From: Rehmannia glutinosa
Lineage: Eukaryota; Streptophyta; Magnoliopsida; Lamiales; Orobanchaceae
Reading direction: 5' to 3'
DNA: 64,000 bases
Assembly: GCA_016081115.2 (NCBI GenBank)
Contig: CM071931.1
Span: 23,412,317-23,476,316 of the forward strand
This document shows positions 22,186 through 33,802 of this stretch, in pieces (position 1 is the stretch's first letter; each line of letters starts with the position of its first letter). Under the pieces are notes generated by a model that was not told the origin of the DNA, did no database searches, and worked only from the letters and a program-made list of their open reading frames with translations. A program made the translations under genes and the position numbers.

Positions 22186-22294
22186 GGGGGTCTCTCTTGT
22201 GAGACCGTCTCACGGATCTAGATCCGTGAGACGGAGCCCCATTTAGTAAAACCGACCCGCCAGCCCACCCGCTGAAATAGAACCCAGCGCCATC
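22186..22294 (+). repeat. left terminal inverted repeat of the MULE
   Basis: Contains two adjacent palindromes, GTGAGACCGTCTCAC and CACGGATCTAGATCCGTG, then GAGACGGAGCCCCATTTAGT and ACCGACCCGCCAGCCC. The reverse complement of 32216-32332 matches with few changes. The outermost ~12 bp match less well. Confidence 0.9.
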
Positions 22295-22530
22295 CAGCCC
22301 GCTGCACCAAAATAGGAGCCAGCCCGCTGCTGCAAAATAGGACCCAGCCCGCTGCAAAATAGACCCAGCCCGCTGCAAAAGCCCATACCATTGATTCGTG
22401 CCCTAGCAGCAGTCGTCTCCCTCAGCTCGAATCCTATGAAACACTGTACAGAGAAAAATTAGCTCATGTTCTAGCAGTTGTCTCCCTCAGCTCGAATCCC
22501 ATGAAACATTGTACAGAGAAGAAAAAACCT
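22295..22530 (+). repeat. tandem repeats in the MULE promoter/leader
   Basis: Four units around AGCCCGCTGCAAAATAG at 22295-22385, then two ~66-bp units (TCCCTCAGCTCGAATCC ... TGTACAGAGA) at 22400-22465 and 22468-22530. They precede the first splice donor (GTACGT at 22649), so they probably form the transposase promoter and 5' leader. Confidence 0.75.
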
Positions 22531-23027
22531 TAGCTCGTGTTCTCTCTCTCTTCCTCTCTCGACATCAACGAACATAAAACCTTAGCTCTTCTCGCTCGAC
22601 GTCAACACACATAAACCTCAGCTCGCGTTCTCTTATTGTGTCTCACGGTACGTAAATTTCTTCTTCTTCGATTTACCTTTTGTTGCTAAATATATGTATG
22701 AAAAAATTTGTTATTCTCTAATGATTTTTTCTTTTATAGATTTTTATCTCATGAAAAATCTGAATCATTTGAGTGGCTTTTATAACATATATGTATGAAA
22801 TTTGTGTTAGTATTGGTGTTTGTTATTGTAAGAAAAAACTTTTTTTTCTTTTTTATTTTCCAGCTTCTGTGTAAGTTTTGTTGAAGAACAAAAACGGACA
22901 ATATAAAAGAGCTTGCCAAAGAAGGTATGAATTCTTCCATTAAGACTAAAAGTATTACTTTTATAGCTAAAAGTATCACTTTTTCAATAAAAAGTATCAG
23001 ATTTCTAACGAAAAGTATTGCATTTAG

Positions 23028-23695
23028 ATGTTGTCACCATCATTGACTCTAGTGATGAGGGTGATGAAATCAAAATTGACACAGGGGATGATTGTGATGT
23101 AATGCTCCAAGAAGCTGAAGGTAATGTATTGCCTATCTTTTGTCACTTCAGTTTTTCAAGTATTGCTTTTCTAGTAAAAGGTATCATTTTCTCAATGAAA
23201 AGTATCACTTTTTCAATGAAAAGTATCACATTTCTAACCAAAAGTATTACTCTTAGATGTTGTCACAATTCTTGGTGCTGCTCCTCAAAATGACGAAGTC
23301 AATATTACCACACAGAATGCAAGTGATACAACGCTCCAAGAAGCTGAAGGTAATGTGCTTCCCCTTTTTTGTCAATTAAGTATTTGAAGTATTACTTTTT
23401 TATTAAAAAGTATCACATTTTTAGTGAAAAGTATCACTTTTTGAATTAAAATTGTATCGCATTTCTAACCAAAAGTATTACGCTTAGATGTTGTCACAAT
23501 TCTTGGCGCTGTTCATGAAAATGATGAAGTCAATATTACCACACAGAATGCAAGTGATACAATGCTCCAAGAAGCTGAAGGTAATGTGCTTCCCAATTTT
23601 TGTCACTTCAGTTTTTCAAGCATTGCTTTTCTAGTAAAAAGTATCACTTTTTCAATTAAAAGTATCACATTTCTAACCAAACGTATTATGTTTAG
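23028..23695 (+). repeat. three tandem 93-bp exons with repeated introns at the transposase 5' end
   Basis: Exons 23028-23120, 23257-23349 and 23488-23580 are each 93 bp, begin ATGTTGTCAC after a TTAG acceptor and end GAAGCTGAAG before GTAATG. A fourth, diverged unit begins exon 4 at 23696. Unit spacing is 229, 231 and 208 bp. All junctions have the same phase, so each exon adds 31 residues (DVVTI...LQEAE) without shifting the frame. Introns contain AAAAGTATCACTTTT-type motifs. Confidence 0.88.
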
Positions 23696-24690
23696 ATGTC
23701 ACAATTATTGCCTCTAGTGATGAGGGTGATAAAGTCTGTAATTCCAATGAGGCTGGAGTTGATAACGAAGATGAAAATGAGTTTGATGTGAGTGGTTGTC
23801 TTCTACATATAACAAGAAAAACAATTAAGGATATGCATCAGTTGTATTGTCGTCATGCTCGTGCTGTTGGGTTTAGCGTACGAAAATCGACTACTAGAAA
23901 ATCTACAGCTGAAACATGAGTTGTTGAGAAATACTATGTATGTTCTTCTGCTGGATTTAAGCAATCTACAACCGAAAAGAAAAAGGCTAATGTTACACGC
24001 ACCGGATGTAAAGCTTCAATGAGAGTAAAGTTAAATGGAGAGGGGCTTTACGAGGTAGTTCAGCATATTATGGAACACAACCATCAACTCACAAGAAGGG
24101 AATGGAGCCATTTACATCGTTCTGAGAGAGTCATTACAAATGAAAAAGGCAAAGCTATTGAGGATATGATATCTTGTGGGATGAAAGCCACTCAATCTTA
24201 CCATTATATGGTACACGATGCGGGGGGCGGACAATGCCTTGGTCATACTTTGAAAGACCATTTGAATTTTGTTAATAGATTGAAAATGAAAGCAATAGAA
24301 GCTGGCGATGCACATACGTTAATTGACATCTTATATCAACAAGATGTCGAAGAGGAAGATTTCTTTTTTAGAGTGAAGTTGGATGAATTTGGAAGATTAT
24401 CTAATGTATTTTGGAGGGATTCCATGATGAAGGAAGACTACAAGATATACGGTGACGTTATGATATTTGACACAACATATCGCACGAATAAATACAACAT
24501 GATTTGTGCGCCATTTGTTGGGGTCAACAACCACTGGAAAAACGTCATGTTTGGGTGTGCTTTTTTATCTGATGAAAAATATGAATCATTTGAGTGGCTT
24601 TTTCAAGTCTTTACAAAATCAATGGGTGGAAAATGTCCTGTAACTTTGTTCACTGATCAAGACCTGGCAATAAGCAATGCAATTGAAAAG

Positions 24691-25043
24691 GTAAATACTT
24701 TATGACAATAATATGATACTTTTGTCTGTGATACTTTTATAGCTAAAAGTGATACTTTAACATGAAAATTAGATACCTTTTCCTCAAAACATATATGGTT
24801 AATTTTGTTTGTGATACTTTTGTCTGTGATACTTTTTATTGAAAAAGTGATACTTTTATCTATAAAAGTGACACTTTAACATGAAAATTAGATACTTTTC
24901 CCTCAAAACATATATGGTTAATTTTGTCTGTGATACTTTTATCTGTGATACTTTTATAGCTAAAAGTGATACTTTAACATGAAAATTAGATATTTTTCCC
25001 ACAAAACATGTATGGTTAATTTTGTTTTCTTTCTTCTGTGCAG
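24691..25043 (+). repeat. repeat-filled transposase intron
   Basis: GT-AG intron between the DDE half (ending AATTGAAAAG) and the exon beginning GTTTTTCCTCAAACAAGG. It holds three near-identical ~110-bp units built of GATACTTTT / AAAAGTGATAC and the phrase ACATATATGGTTAATTTTGT. Confidence 0.85.
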
Positions 25044-26329
25044 GTTTTTCCTCAAACAAGGCACAAACTATGTCTTTGGCACCTTCACCAGAATGCTATA
25101 AGTCGGTTTGGACGTTTGAAAAAAAACAATTCTTTCAAAGAAGCATTCAATAAATGTTTGACTGGTTGTGTTGATGAAAGAGACTTTGAAACTTGCTGGA
25201 ATTCTATGATTTTGGAGTATGAATTGCATAAAGATTCTTGGTTTCGGCGCATGTATGATTTGAATGAGAAATGGTGTACTGCATTAAGCAAGGATATTTT
25301 TTCTGCGGGAATATTATCTTCACAAATGAGTGAGAGTACGAACATCACAATAGGATTTAATGCAAAGAAAACAACAACTTTGACTGAATTTTATGGAATT
25401 TTTCAAGGAACATTGAAGCGTTGGAGGAACAATGAAAAAGAAAACGAATTCCAATGCTTAAGATCAATTCCGACGTTTGTACTACCATTGACTGGAATGT
25501 TGAAACATGCTACTGAGGTATATACATTGATCATTTTTAAAGAGTTTGAGAGTGAGTTTATTAAAAGTATCTCTACTGAATGAATCATTGTGCGTGTTGA
25601 AGAAAACATCATGGTTTATGACATTTCAATGCCAAGTAATGGGGGTTGTTGTCATCGTGTGGTGTATGATTGTTTAAATATGCTCATAAACTGTTTTTGT
25701 AAGAAATTTGAGGAGTTTGGTTTACTCTATAGTCATAGCTTAAGAGTATTTCATATGCATTCTATCTCCAAGATTCCTGAGTGTTACATTGTCAAAAGAT
25801 GGACAAAATTTGTCAAAACAGAGCTATGGGGGGAAGTTCAATAAGATGGCTGAAAGTTCTCACAAACCGAAGGATTGTGTTCCTTGGCGGCATGAAATGG
25901 CACGAAACTATTATAATCTTATTCTGAAATGCCAAGACAATGAGGAGGCGAGAAGAATCATCGAAGATGGCTACAATAGAGATTCTTTAGCTGTTGATGC
26001 ATTGATGAATACACTGAATTCTACGGGTCAACATGAGGTTTCTAATTCTTCTAACAAAGATAATCGGGATCCTACACGTTCAGTTACAAAGGGGAGAAGG
26101 CAAAGGATCAAGGGGCATTTTCAGCAGAAAAACAAGAAGAAGAAAAGTAGTGATACAACAAGCTCACATCCATCCAAGGAGTTTGGGTCAAAGACTCCTA
26201 ATCCTCGATTATTTTAGTATTCCTACTGTTTTAGTATTGAATTGTTCAGATTTTTAGTATTGAATTATTTAGATTTTTAGTATTGAATTCTTCAGCTTTT
26301 TATTATTGAATTTTTTAGCTTCAGTATTA

Positions 26330-27070
26330 TAAATGATGGTGATACTTTTATCCCAAAAAACGATACTTTTGTAACAAAAAGTGATACTTTTAACCCAAAA
26401 GGTGATACTTTTCCAATGGAAAGCTATACTTTAATGAGATGATACTTTTTTAACACTAAATGATACTTTTAACCCAAAAAACGGTACTTGTGTTACAAAG
26501 AGTGATACTTTTAACCCAAAAGGTGATATTTTTCTAATTGAAAGCTATACATTATGCTATGATACTTTTTTAACAAAAAGTGATACTTTTAACCCAAAAA
26601 ATGATACTTTTGTAATAGAAAGTGATACCTTTAACTCAAAAGGTGATACTCGATTGAAAGCTATACTTTGATGAGATTATACTTTTTTAACAATAAATGA
26701 TACTTTTAACCCAAAAAACGATACTTTTGTAACAAAAAGTGATACTTTTAACCCAAAAGGTGATACTTTTCCAATTGAAAGCTATACATCATGACATGAT
26801 ACGTTTTTAACAAAAAGTGATACTTTTAAACCAAAAAACGATACTTTTTTAACAAAAAGTGACACCTTTTTAACAAAAAGTGATACTTTTAACCCAAAAT
26901 GTGATACTTTTCCAATTGAAGGCTATACATCATGACATGATACTTTTTTAACAAAAAGTGATACTTTTAAACCAAAAAACGATACTTTTTTAACAAAAAG
27001 TGATACTTTTTTAACAAAAGGTGATATTTTTAAAACAAACAACGATACTTTTTAAAACACAGTGATACTC
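26330..27070. repeat. dense array of the AAAAGTGATACTTTT motif, intergenic
   Basis: More than 20 copies of AAAAGTGATACTTTT or close variants (AACCCAAAAAACGATACTTT, AAAGGTGATACTTTT) lie at roughly 20-25 bp intervals between the two convergent genes, with a higher-order pattern of about 100-120 bp. The unit has 6-bp inverted arms AAAAGT and ACTTTT around GAT. Confidence 0.92.
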
Positions 27071-27689
27071 TAATAAGCCCATATTTCTAAAACTGGCAAC
27101 AAAATGCTCGAACATTACAAATGTGCTTATTCACAACCACACCAACTTACAAAATGTGAAAACAACTTTCTGTCATCTTCCCAGCAAATCATACAACCAA
27201 ACAAGATACACCAAAAAACTATTCAATACCTATCAATGTAACTTGCACCAAACTAATTTATACATGCATAAAAATTAGAAACAATTCTTCTCTTTCATTC
27301 TCTACCGAGCCTTATACATACATCAATCAACTTGTTTGATTTATAAATTCAATCGCTTCCTTCTCAACTTGCACTCTTAATTCATTCCACCGACTGAGAA
27401 CAATCTTTGCGCAATAAGAAGCCCTCAATTGCGTCGTTCACCAACCTTCAATAAAAACAAGATAAAACAAAGGTAAAATAAATAAAAACAAGATAAAACA
27501 AAGAAGTCTAATCTAATTTGCAAAAACATTCATACCTTACGCAAATCTGGTTCTGAGTAAACAAGCCCCTGGAAATTTTCCATGTGGTACATTATGAAAA
27601 CACCACAGTCAATGTTGGCTATTTTTCTTTGCCATGGAAATTTGACATTATCAAATTCATATTTTGCAACATCATCACACTACTGAGAG

Positions 27690-27965
27690 ATACTTTTCAC
27701 TTCAAAGTGAGTAATACTTTTCACTTGAAAAGTGATACTTCTCATATTAAAAGTGATATTTTTCACATAAAAAGTGATACTTTTTACTTCGAAGTATTAC
27801 AAATAATGAGTAATACTTTTCAAGTGAAAAGTGATATTTTTCATATGAAAAGTGATACTTTTCACTTCAACGTATTACAAATAATGAGTAATACTTTTCA
27901 AGTGGAAAGTGATATTTTTCACTTAAAAAGTGATACTTTTCACTTCAAATGTATTACAAATAATA
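27690..27965. repeat. GATACTTTT motif array in a protease-gene intron
   Basis: Two to three higher-order units of about 80 bp with TACTTTTCACTTCAAAGTAT, ATTACAAATAATGAGTAAT and AAAAGTGATATTTTTCA, filling most of the intron between the His and Cys catalytic exons. Confidence 0.88.
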
Positions 27966-29184
27966 ACATGAAAACTGACATCAATAATAACATCAACTAA
28001 ATAATTTACCACCAATTTTGCTAGACTAATATAGCCAGGAGCAACATTTTCATTATGCACCAAATTATCCAGATATTGCACTTTTGCATCAACAAAGTTG
28101 ATGACAACGCAGATATAATGTTGCTTGTAGCAAATTGGCACAAAAATCTGCATTTTAAGAAGAAAATCAGGACAAAAATCTGCATTTTATAAGAAGAAAA
28201 GCTAAATTCCAAAGCAAAACTTGAAAGATATTCTTAAGAAATCCACGGTGCTGAGGTCTCGGCTGTTTCCACTTGCCATCCAATGATTCCAGCAATCTCT
28301 CAAATTTTTACTACTATCCTGTCCTTTATCTCTCAAAAGATTTTCAAGGTAGATCTGTTGCACAAGTGTGATACTTTTAAGATTAAAATTAATACTTTTA
28401 AAGCATAAAATGACACTTTTAAATAAAACTTACAGAATGTTGAGCATGGAAGTAAAAGCAGTTCGTTGCTGGTCTTTTGTTAAGCAACATAGCCCATGTG
28501 TCTATGATGCTTATGTGGATCATCATTGAATCGTGCAATGTCATGATGCCATCATTAAATGCAATATAAAAACCCCCAACATGTGCAATAGTGTTTGCAC
28601 TGAAAATTAAAAACAATTAATACAACAAGAAAATGGATTTGAACTGGAAATTAAAGGTAAATTATAAAAACAATTTACTTACTCGATAATTTTTTTGTGA
28701 TTGAAAAAGCAATAATCAATAATATCTTGCTCCTTCCTGCGCAAGAATTTGAGGCTGCTCTTGTGTTTTTTCATGAAAATGGACTTGAATTCAGCCTTTG
28801 GATCAATAGGCCATGGTTCGTCCAGAATTCTAGCATCCTCTCCTGCTTCTTCATTCCCAACTTCTTCGCCGGCTTCTTCACCACCTTCTTCACCATCCTC
28901 TCCTGCTTCTTCAAAATTTGGCATTTGAGCTGCCAAATTCTTCATCAATTTAAAGTTTTGAACAACTTTATCAATCAACTCGTGCAACTTCGAGTCTGAG
29001 AAGAACTAGCTTTCAGAGATTGACGAGTGCAGAGATGAAACTTTATCTTTCTTCTCTTTCTTCTCTTGTGTCATCTCATTTTTCAATTTTCTGAACTCGT
29101 CCATATGGAATTGTGTAACAAGATTAAAATTTCTCTTGCACATCAAAAAAGCCTTGTGAACATTCTACAAAAATAAGAAGAAAT

Positions 29185-29435
29185 ATGTTAATATTTGACA
29201 TGAAAAGTGATACTTTTCACAGGAAAAGTGATACTTTTCACATGAAATGTGATACTTTTCACTTCCAAGTATTACACTGATTAGTAATACTTTTCAAGTG
29301 AAAAGTGATACTTTTCACATGAAAAGTGATACTTTTCACTTCCAAGTATTACAGTGATCAGTAATACTTTTCAAGTGAAAAGTGATACTTTTCAAGTAAA
29401 TAGGGATACTCTCCGTTCAAGTAAAAACTAATACT
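29185..29435. repeat. GATACTTTT motif array in a second protease-gene intron
   Basis: Copies of AAAAGTGATACTTTTCACAT alternating with TCCAAGTATTACA and AGTAATACTTTTCAAGTG, in units of about 80-90 bp between splice acceptor 29165 and donor 29449. Confidence 0.88.
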
Positions 29436-30454
29436 TTAAATGAACTTACATCCCTAGCCAGCTTCTCCACCTCGTCATCGTCGAGCTCCTTCCCCTTTGG
29501 TAGTTTCAAATTTATATATTCAACATCACCAACTTGAACATCTTCTTGTTCATTCTCTTCGTCTACATTTTTCCCAACCTTCTATTTCTTAGCCCTGTTT
29601 TTTCCACCTGTCTCATTTTTCCCAACCGCCTCTTTCTCAACCATGCATTTATTCCTCGAGCAAACAGGGTATGTATCCGTTACCCATTCACCCTGCCCTA
29701 GCACAACAATAGAGCTTTCTTGCTTTATTCTTTTCCTCAGCTTATCAGGGGTCAAATGAGATATCAGCGGTAGTGTGGATGTTTTAGCGTTTCCCTGCCA
29801 CTTCAATCTATGGAAATACAAAAACAATAAGACCAAAACACACCCACTGATGTATTTAGCTCTGGGGTTCCTATTGTATTTATCCACCCCTGTGCACAAC
29901 TTTTTCAAAACATACGAACACCAGTCATAGTCCCCTATTTTCTCCATATCAATGACTGATCTAATCGCATGCAAGTCAACTTTCTGATTCGTCCTCGGAG
30001 TCAAAAAAGAAGACAAGCAGTAAATAACAAAAAGGCGCTTAAAATCATCGCCGCCATCCACCAACCTACTCTCAATCACATTCTTAACCTTGTAAACCAA
30101 ACAATCCCCGTCGATGTCGTACTTCTCCTTCAACTCACCACTCAACCGAATATACTCTCCCCGATCCAATTCCAGAACATCATTCCCAACTTTATTGGGC
30201 AATAAAAAAAGATCACATATGTCATCTGATGTGACAACAAAACTCGTATTGTCAAACTTCAACATCTGACTGGTACCATTAAAATTCTTTACCAGATTTT
30301 TAACAATACCCATAGGGAATGCTGAATCAATACGAAGACTGAACAAACCTCCAAATCCTATACTGACAACATCAGCCTTTTGTTGATCAGTCAATTTTTT
30401 CAGAAACTCACATAAATCTTGATGTTTACATTGGCTGATGAAGTCTCTACAACA

Positions 30455-31145
30455 CATAAATAGTGACACTTTTAATAGCGTTAACATGCAAACTGATATG
30501 AAAAGTGATATTTTTATTACAAAAAGTGATACTTTTAATACAAAAAGTGATACTTTTAACACATAAAGTGATACTTCTATATGAAAGTATGTTAAAAGTG
30601 ATACTCAGTTAAGTGATACTTTTAACAGGAAAAGTGATACTTTTAATACAGAAAGTGATACTTTTAACACATAAAGTGATACTTCTATATGAAAGTACGT
30701 TAAAAGTGATACTCAGTTATGTGATACTTTTAACAGGAAAAGTGATACTTTTAACACAGAAAGTGATACTTTTCACATGACAAGTGATACTTCTATATGA
30801 AAGTATACTTTTAATACAGAAAGTGATACTTTTAACACATAAAGCGATACTTTTAGTACAAAAAGTGATACTTTTAACACATAAAGTGATACTTCTATAT
30901 AAAATATGTTAAAAGTAATACTTAATTATGTGATAATTTTAACAGGAAAAGTGATACTTTTAACATAGAAAGTGATACTTTTATCACAGAAAGTGATACT
31001 TCTATATGAAAGTATTTCCATAACACAAAAAATATGTTAAAAGTGATACTCAGTTATGTGATACTTTTAACACAGAAAGTGATACTTTCAACACAAAAAG
31101 TGATATTTTTCACATGAAAAGTGATACTCCTATATGAAATTATAT
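30455..31145. repeat. largest GATACTTTT motif array, protease-gene intron
   Basis: Nearly the whole ~700-bp intron (30447-31150) consists of AAAAGTGATACTTTTAACAC and related units plus GATACTTCTATATGAAAGTA, with a higher-order period near 110-120 bp. Confidence 0.9.
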
Positions 31146-31589
31146 GTTACCTGGTTTTTCGCCTTTTATCTACGGTTACCTCCACATCAGAGCTTTTCCT
31201 ATCATCTCCACTGCAACAATAAATACAATCAAATAAATTAACACAGAAACATCAAAAAACACAATATAATCATGTATTAAACAGTGACTATACCTAGTTT
31301 TATCTTCCTCTTCTTTTTCAGCCTTTTGTGGTACTTTTCTTTTCTTTGGAATAGGCTTTGAATCTTTTGCTTGAATATTTTCATTTTCCTTAACTTTCAT
31401 TTTTTCAGGAATATCTTTTTCATTTCTCGGCGCGAGTTTCTTTTTTATAGGAGAAACCATCTTGCGTGCCTTCATTTTGTAATACCCTGTCTCCGGGACA
31501 ATCGGGATACGAATACGAGGTGTTTTAGGATCTTCTTCCATTATCACAGAGGATATATAAATGTTCACGAACAACTTTTTTTAGTTTAA

Positions 31590-32215
31590 AACTGCAAAAA
31601 TATCAAAAAAACCACAGATTAAAATGCTGAAAATATATAATACTGAAGCTAAAAAATTCAATAATAAAAAGCTGAAGAACACTAAAATGAATTTCGCATA
31701 AAAAACTCATAAACCCTAAACAAAATCGAGAACATAACAACCCCAACACAAGAAAGAACTGAAAACTGAACAAAACATCGGAAGAAAAATGAAGAAAAAT
31801 GGAAAAAACTGAACACCAACACCACCCCCTGAACACCAACACCAACCCCTGAACACCAACCCTAAATAAAATTAGAACATAAAAACTCTAAAAACTGAAC
31901 AAAAAACGGAAAAAAACGAAGAAAAAGCGTAGAAACTGCACGGTTGACAAATCGCAAGAAAAATTGAACTAAAAACTGAAGAAAAACGGAAGAAAAAACC
32001 ATAAAAACCGAAGAAAAATGGAAAAAATGACTTACCAGTTGACAAATTAAGGAATCGCGCAAGAGACCGAGCAGAAATTGGAGAGAAAATGGAGAGAAAT
32101 CGTGACCTCGAGCGGGAGAGATGGGGAGAGATGAAACAAGGATGGGAGAGAAAGGGTTTAGAATTTGGAGGGAGGGAAAAAAGCGTGTTCAGTGAGTTTG
32201 TGTAAAATGGGGCTT
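31590..32215 (-). promoter_or_regulatory. probable promoter/leader of the MULE protease gene
   Basis: A-rich on plus, T-rich on minus, containing three ~21-bp tandem units CTGAACACCAACACCAACCC at 31808-31863 and repeated ACTGAAGAAAAACGG-like phrases. It lies between the first protease exon and the right terminal repeat; no clear TATA box chosen. Confidence 0.4.
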
Positions 32216-32332
32216 CAGTTTGACTGGGGCGGGTAGGTCATGACTGGGGCGGGCTGGCGGGTCGGTTTTAGTAAAATGGGACTCCGTCTCACGGAACTAG
32301 ATCCGTGAGACTGTCTCACGCAATTTTTTGTG
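32216..32332 (-). repeat. right terminal inverted repeat of the MULE
   Basis: Reverse complement of the left terminus: GGCGGGTCGGTTTTAGTAAA, CTCCGTCTCACGGAACTAG and CCGTGAGACTGTCTCACGC, then a divergent AATTTTTTGTG end, followed by the 9-bp TSD at 32333-32341. Confidence 0.9.
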
Positions 32333-32341
32333 AATTGTAAA

Positions 32342-33797
32342 AGATTAAACTTGAGGACCCAAATATAATTTTCAGGACTTATACAGTCCATGTACCTGGA
32401 AATACTAATTTAACCATAACTTTATAATATTTTGAACCCAAGGTTCAAATTTCACGACAATTGGACACCTAAAAGCCTTAAAGACAATTATTTTAAAATG
32501 GGATAAAAATGAGATTTTCAAAAGTTAAGGGACCTATACTTATTTATTTTTAAAACTATTCTTGTCCCAATATCCCACTGACTTTAGTGATATTTTACAA
32601 CTGGAATCACATTAATAGCCCTTCCGGTTTGTGAGATCCAATTATTTTAAACTTAGGACCCGAAATGATAATTTTAACAAATTTAGAGCCAATGTGAGAG
32701 TTTTATAAAAAAACGACCTCAAAACTTTAAAAATCTGAATCTCTTTAAAAATCTGAATCTCTGAACAAATTAGAGAATTTAGAAACTGACCTCATAATAT
32801 TTCAAGGTCGAGACGTTTATTTATTCAATTTTTAACCCCAAAAATTGGTTTTTACAAAATGGGGCTAATTGTAAATTTTCTTTTTAACAAAGACCTAACT
32901 CAAATTATTTTCTTTTAAGAACAGCCCTGGACCCTATGACTTATTATAATTATTTAAAATATTTTATTTTCTTAAAATCCCTTGACTTATTGGATCGTCT
33001 TGACCGATTAATACACGTTCGCGGGGCGACTTCCTCGCCTTGCGATTCCGAATCTACAACGGGACTTACGTCCCACCTAATTCTTCAAGACATCGAAGAT
33101 TACTTATCCTCTCGATAATTATCTTCATCCAAATTACTCCACCAATGCCCATAATTGCCATACGCGATTTCGAAAACTTTCCTGAACTGCTTCCCTGAAT
33201 CAATAATACTCGACTGCCTGGTTGACATCCTGTACTTGTAATTATTTCCTGCCTGAGTCAACTTGGCGTGTCGAGCTCATAGTCGGAATGGATACGTCGG
33301 GGATGGAATCGGGAAGCTCGGCTGCTATTCCACTCTCCGGCCCCATCGTCCTAATCCCGCAACTGAGGGACGGAGTTTGTCCAAGGGAAGCGGGTCATAA
33401 TACTTGAGGAATAATCATGATTATGACAATCCGGGCCTAGCTAGCTCTACTGTGGATTTGTCTTTGCCTATCGAGCGATAAGGTGACATGTCTTGGACCA
33501 TCTTGCTCGGGGAGTTACAAGGAAGAACGAAGGAATCGCTGTCTGATCCACTCGATTCTGGAGTTAATCGGACCCATTTGGTTGGCGCTACAAATCCGTA
33601 TGCAACCGCTACTTGTATTGCATTGGTTGGCGCTACAAAACCATATGCAACCACTACTTGTTTTGCATGGATTGGCGTTACATTCCGTACGCAATCCTAC
33701 ATGTCTTGCTTGAATCACATAGTGCTTGTATGATCATGAACTATTTCTTCAAAACTGTATAAGTATATTATATTAAGTATATTTATCACGATGCTTG
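32342..33797 (+). repeat. right half of the long solo LTR, with a 45-bp tandem repeat
   Basis: Non-coding LTR sequence resuming after the MULE. At 33580-33711 are three tandem ~45-bp units based on GGTTGGCGCTACAAATCCGT (third unit diverged). Short open frames across them follow from the repeat and are not called as genes. Confidence 0.7.
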
Positions 33798-33802
33798 TGA
33801 AC

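Larger units (their letters stand above)
23028..26217 (+). pseudogene. FAR1-type MULE transposase gene, multi-exon, broken
   Basis: Model: exons 23028-23120, 23257-23349, 23488-23580, 23696-24690 and 25044-26217, all with GT-AG borders. Order: acidic repeated N-terminus; FAR1 zinc-type DNA-binding domain (YCRHARAVGFSVRKS ... RTGCKASM ... MEHNHQL); MULE transposase core (MIFDTTYRTNKY, GCAFLSDEKYESFEWLF, LFTDQDLAIS, KLCLWHLHQNA); SWIM-like C-x-C-type region (about 25690-25800); basic tail. TGA codons interrupt the frame at about 23919 and at 25581-25583, and a one-base slip in the G run at 25827-25832 puts the tail (RHEMARNYYNLI) in another frame. Related to the transposases from which FHY3/FAR1 factors descend. 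The start codon is not clear: the first repeat exon has an in-frame stop upstream. Confidence 0.88.
27323..31541 (-). pseudogene. Ulp1-like (C48) cysteine protease gene carried by the MULE, broken
   Basis: Minus-strand model, exons 31541-31294, 31210-31151, 30446-29450, 29164-28683, 28599-28434, 28354-about 28217, 28147-28020, 27684-27536 and 27445-27323, mostly GT-AG. The N-terminus is Lys/Pro-rich with basic clusters (MEEDPKTPRIRIPIVPE), possibly nuclear. Exon 3 (QDLCEFLKKLTDQQKADVVSIG ... SDDICDLFLLPN) resembles the plant-mobile-type domain found in Ulp1-bearing MULEs. Exon 4 ends in a Glu/Gly-rich acidic linker. The protease triad is visible: His in CYKQHYICVV, Asp in QYLDN, Cys in NIDCGVFIMYHMENF. 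TAG codons at 29582-29584 and 29006-29008 and a frame problem at the last exon make it non-functional. Family role: cleavage of SUMO-type conjugates, inferred. Confidence 0.78.
22186..32332. mobile_element. Mutator-like element (MULE) with transposase and Ulp1-like protease genes
   Basis: 10,147 bp flanked by perfect 9-bp TSDs AATTGTAAA (22177-22185 and 32333-32341), the length expected for Mutator transposition. The terminal inverted repeats are about 100 bp and near-identical through the ACCGACCCGCC block. Inside are a FAR1/MULE-type transposase gene on plus (23028-26217) and a convergent Ulp1-like cysteine protease gene on minus (31541-27323), separated by dense short-repeat DNA. MULEs carrying Ulp1-like genes (the Kaonashi group) are known in plants. 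Both genes carry stops, so this copy is not autonomous. Confidence 0.92.

Noticed and set aside
26330..27070. Regularly spaced short repeats resembling a CRISPR array
   Set aside because: The units are variable, the intervals are not unique spacers, there are no cas genes, and the context is a plant MULE.
33483..33733. Overlapping frames on both strands over the 45-bp tandem repeat
   Set aside because: 45 is a multiple of 3, so the repeat keeps frames open; no domain seen.
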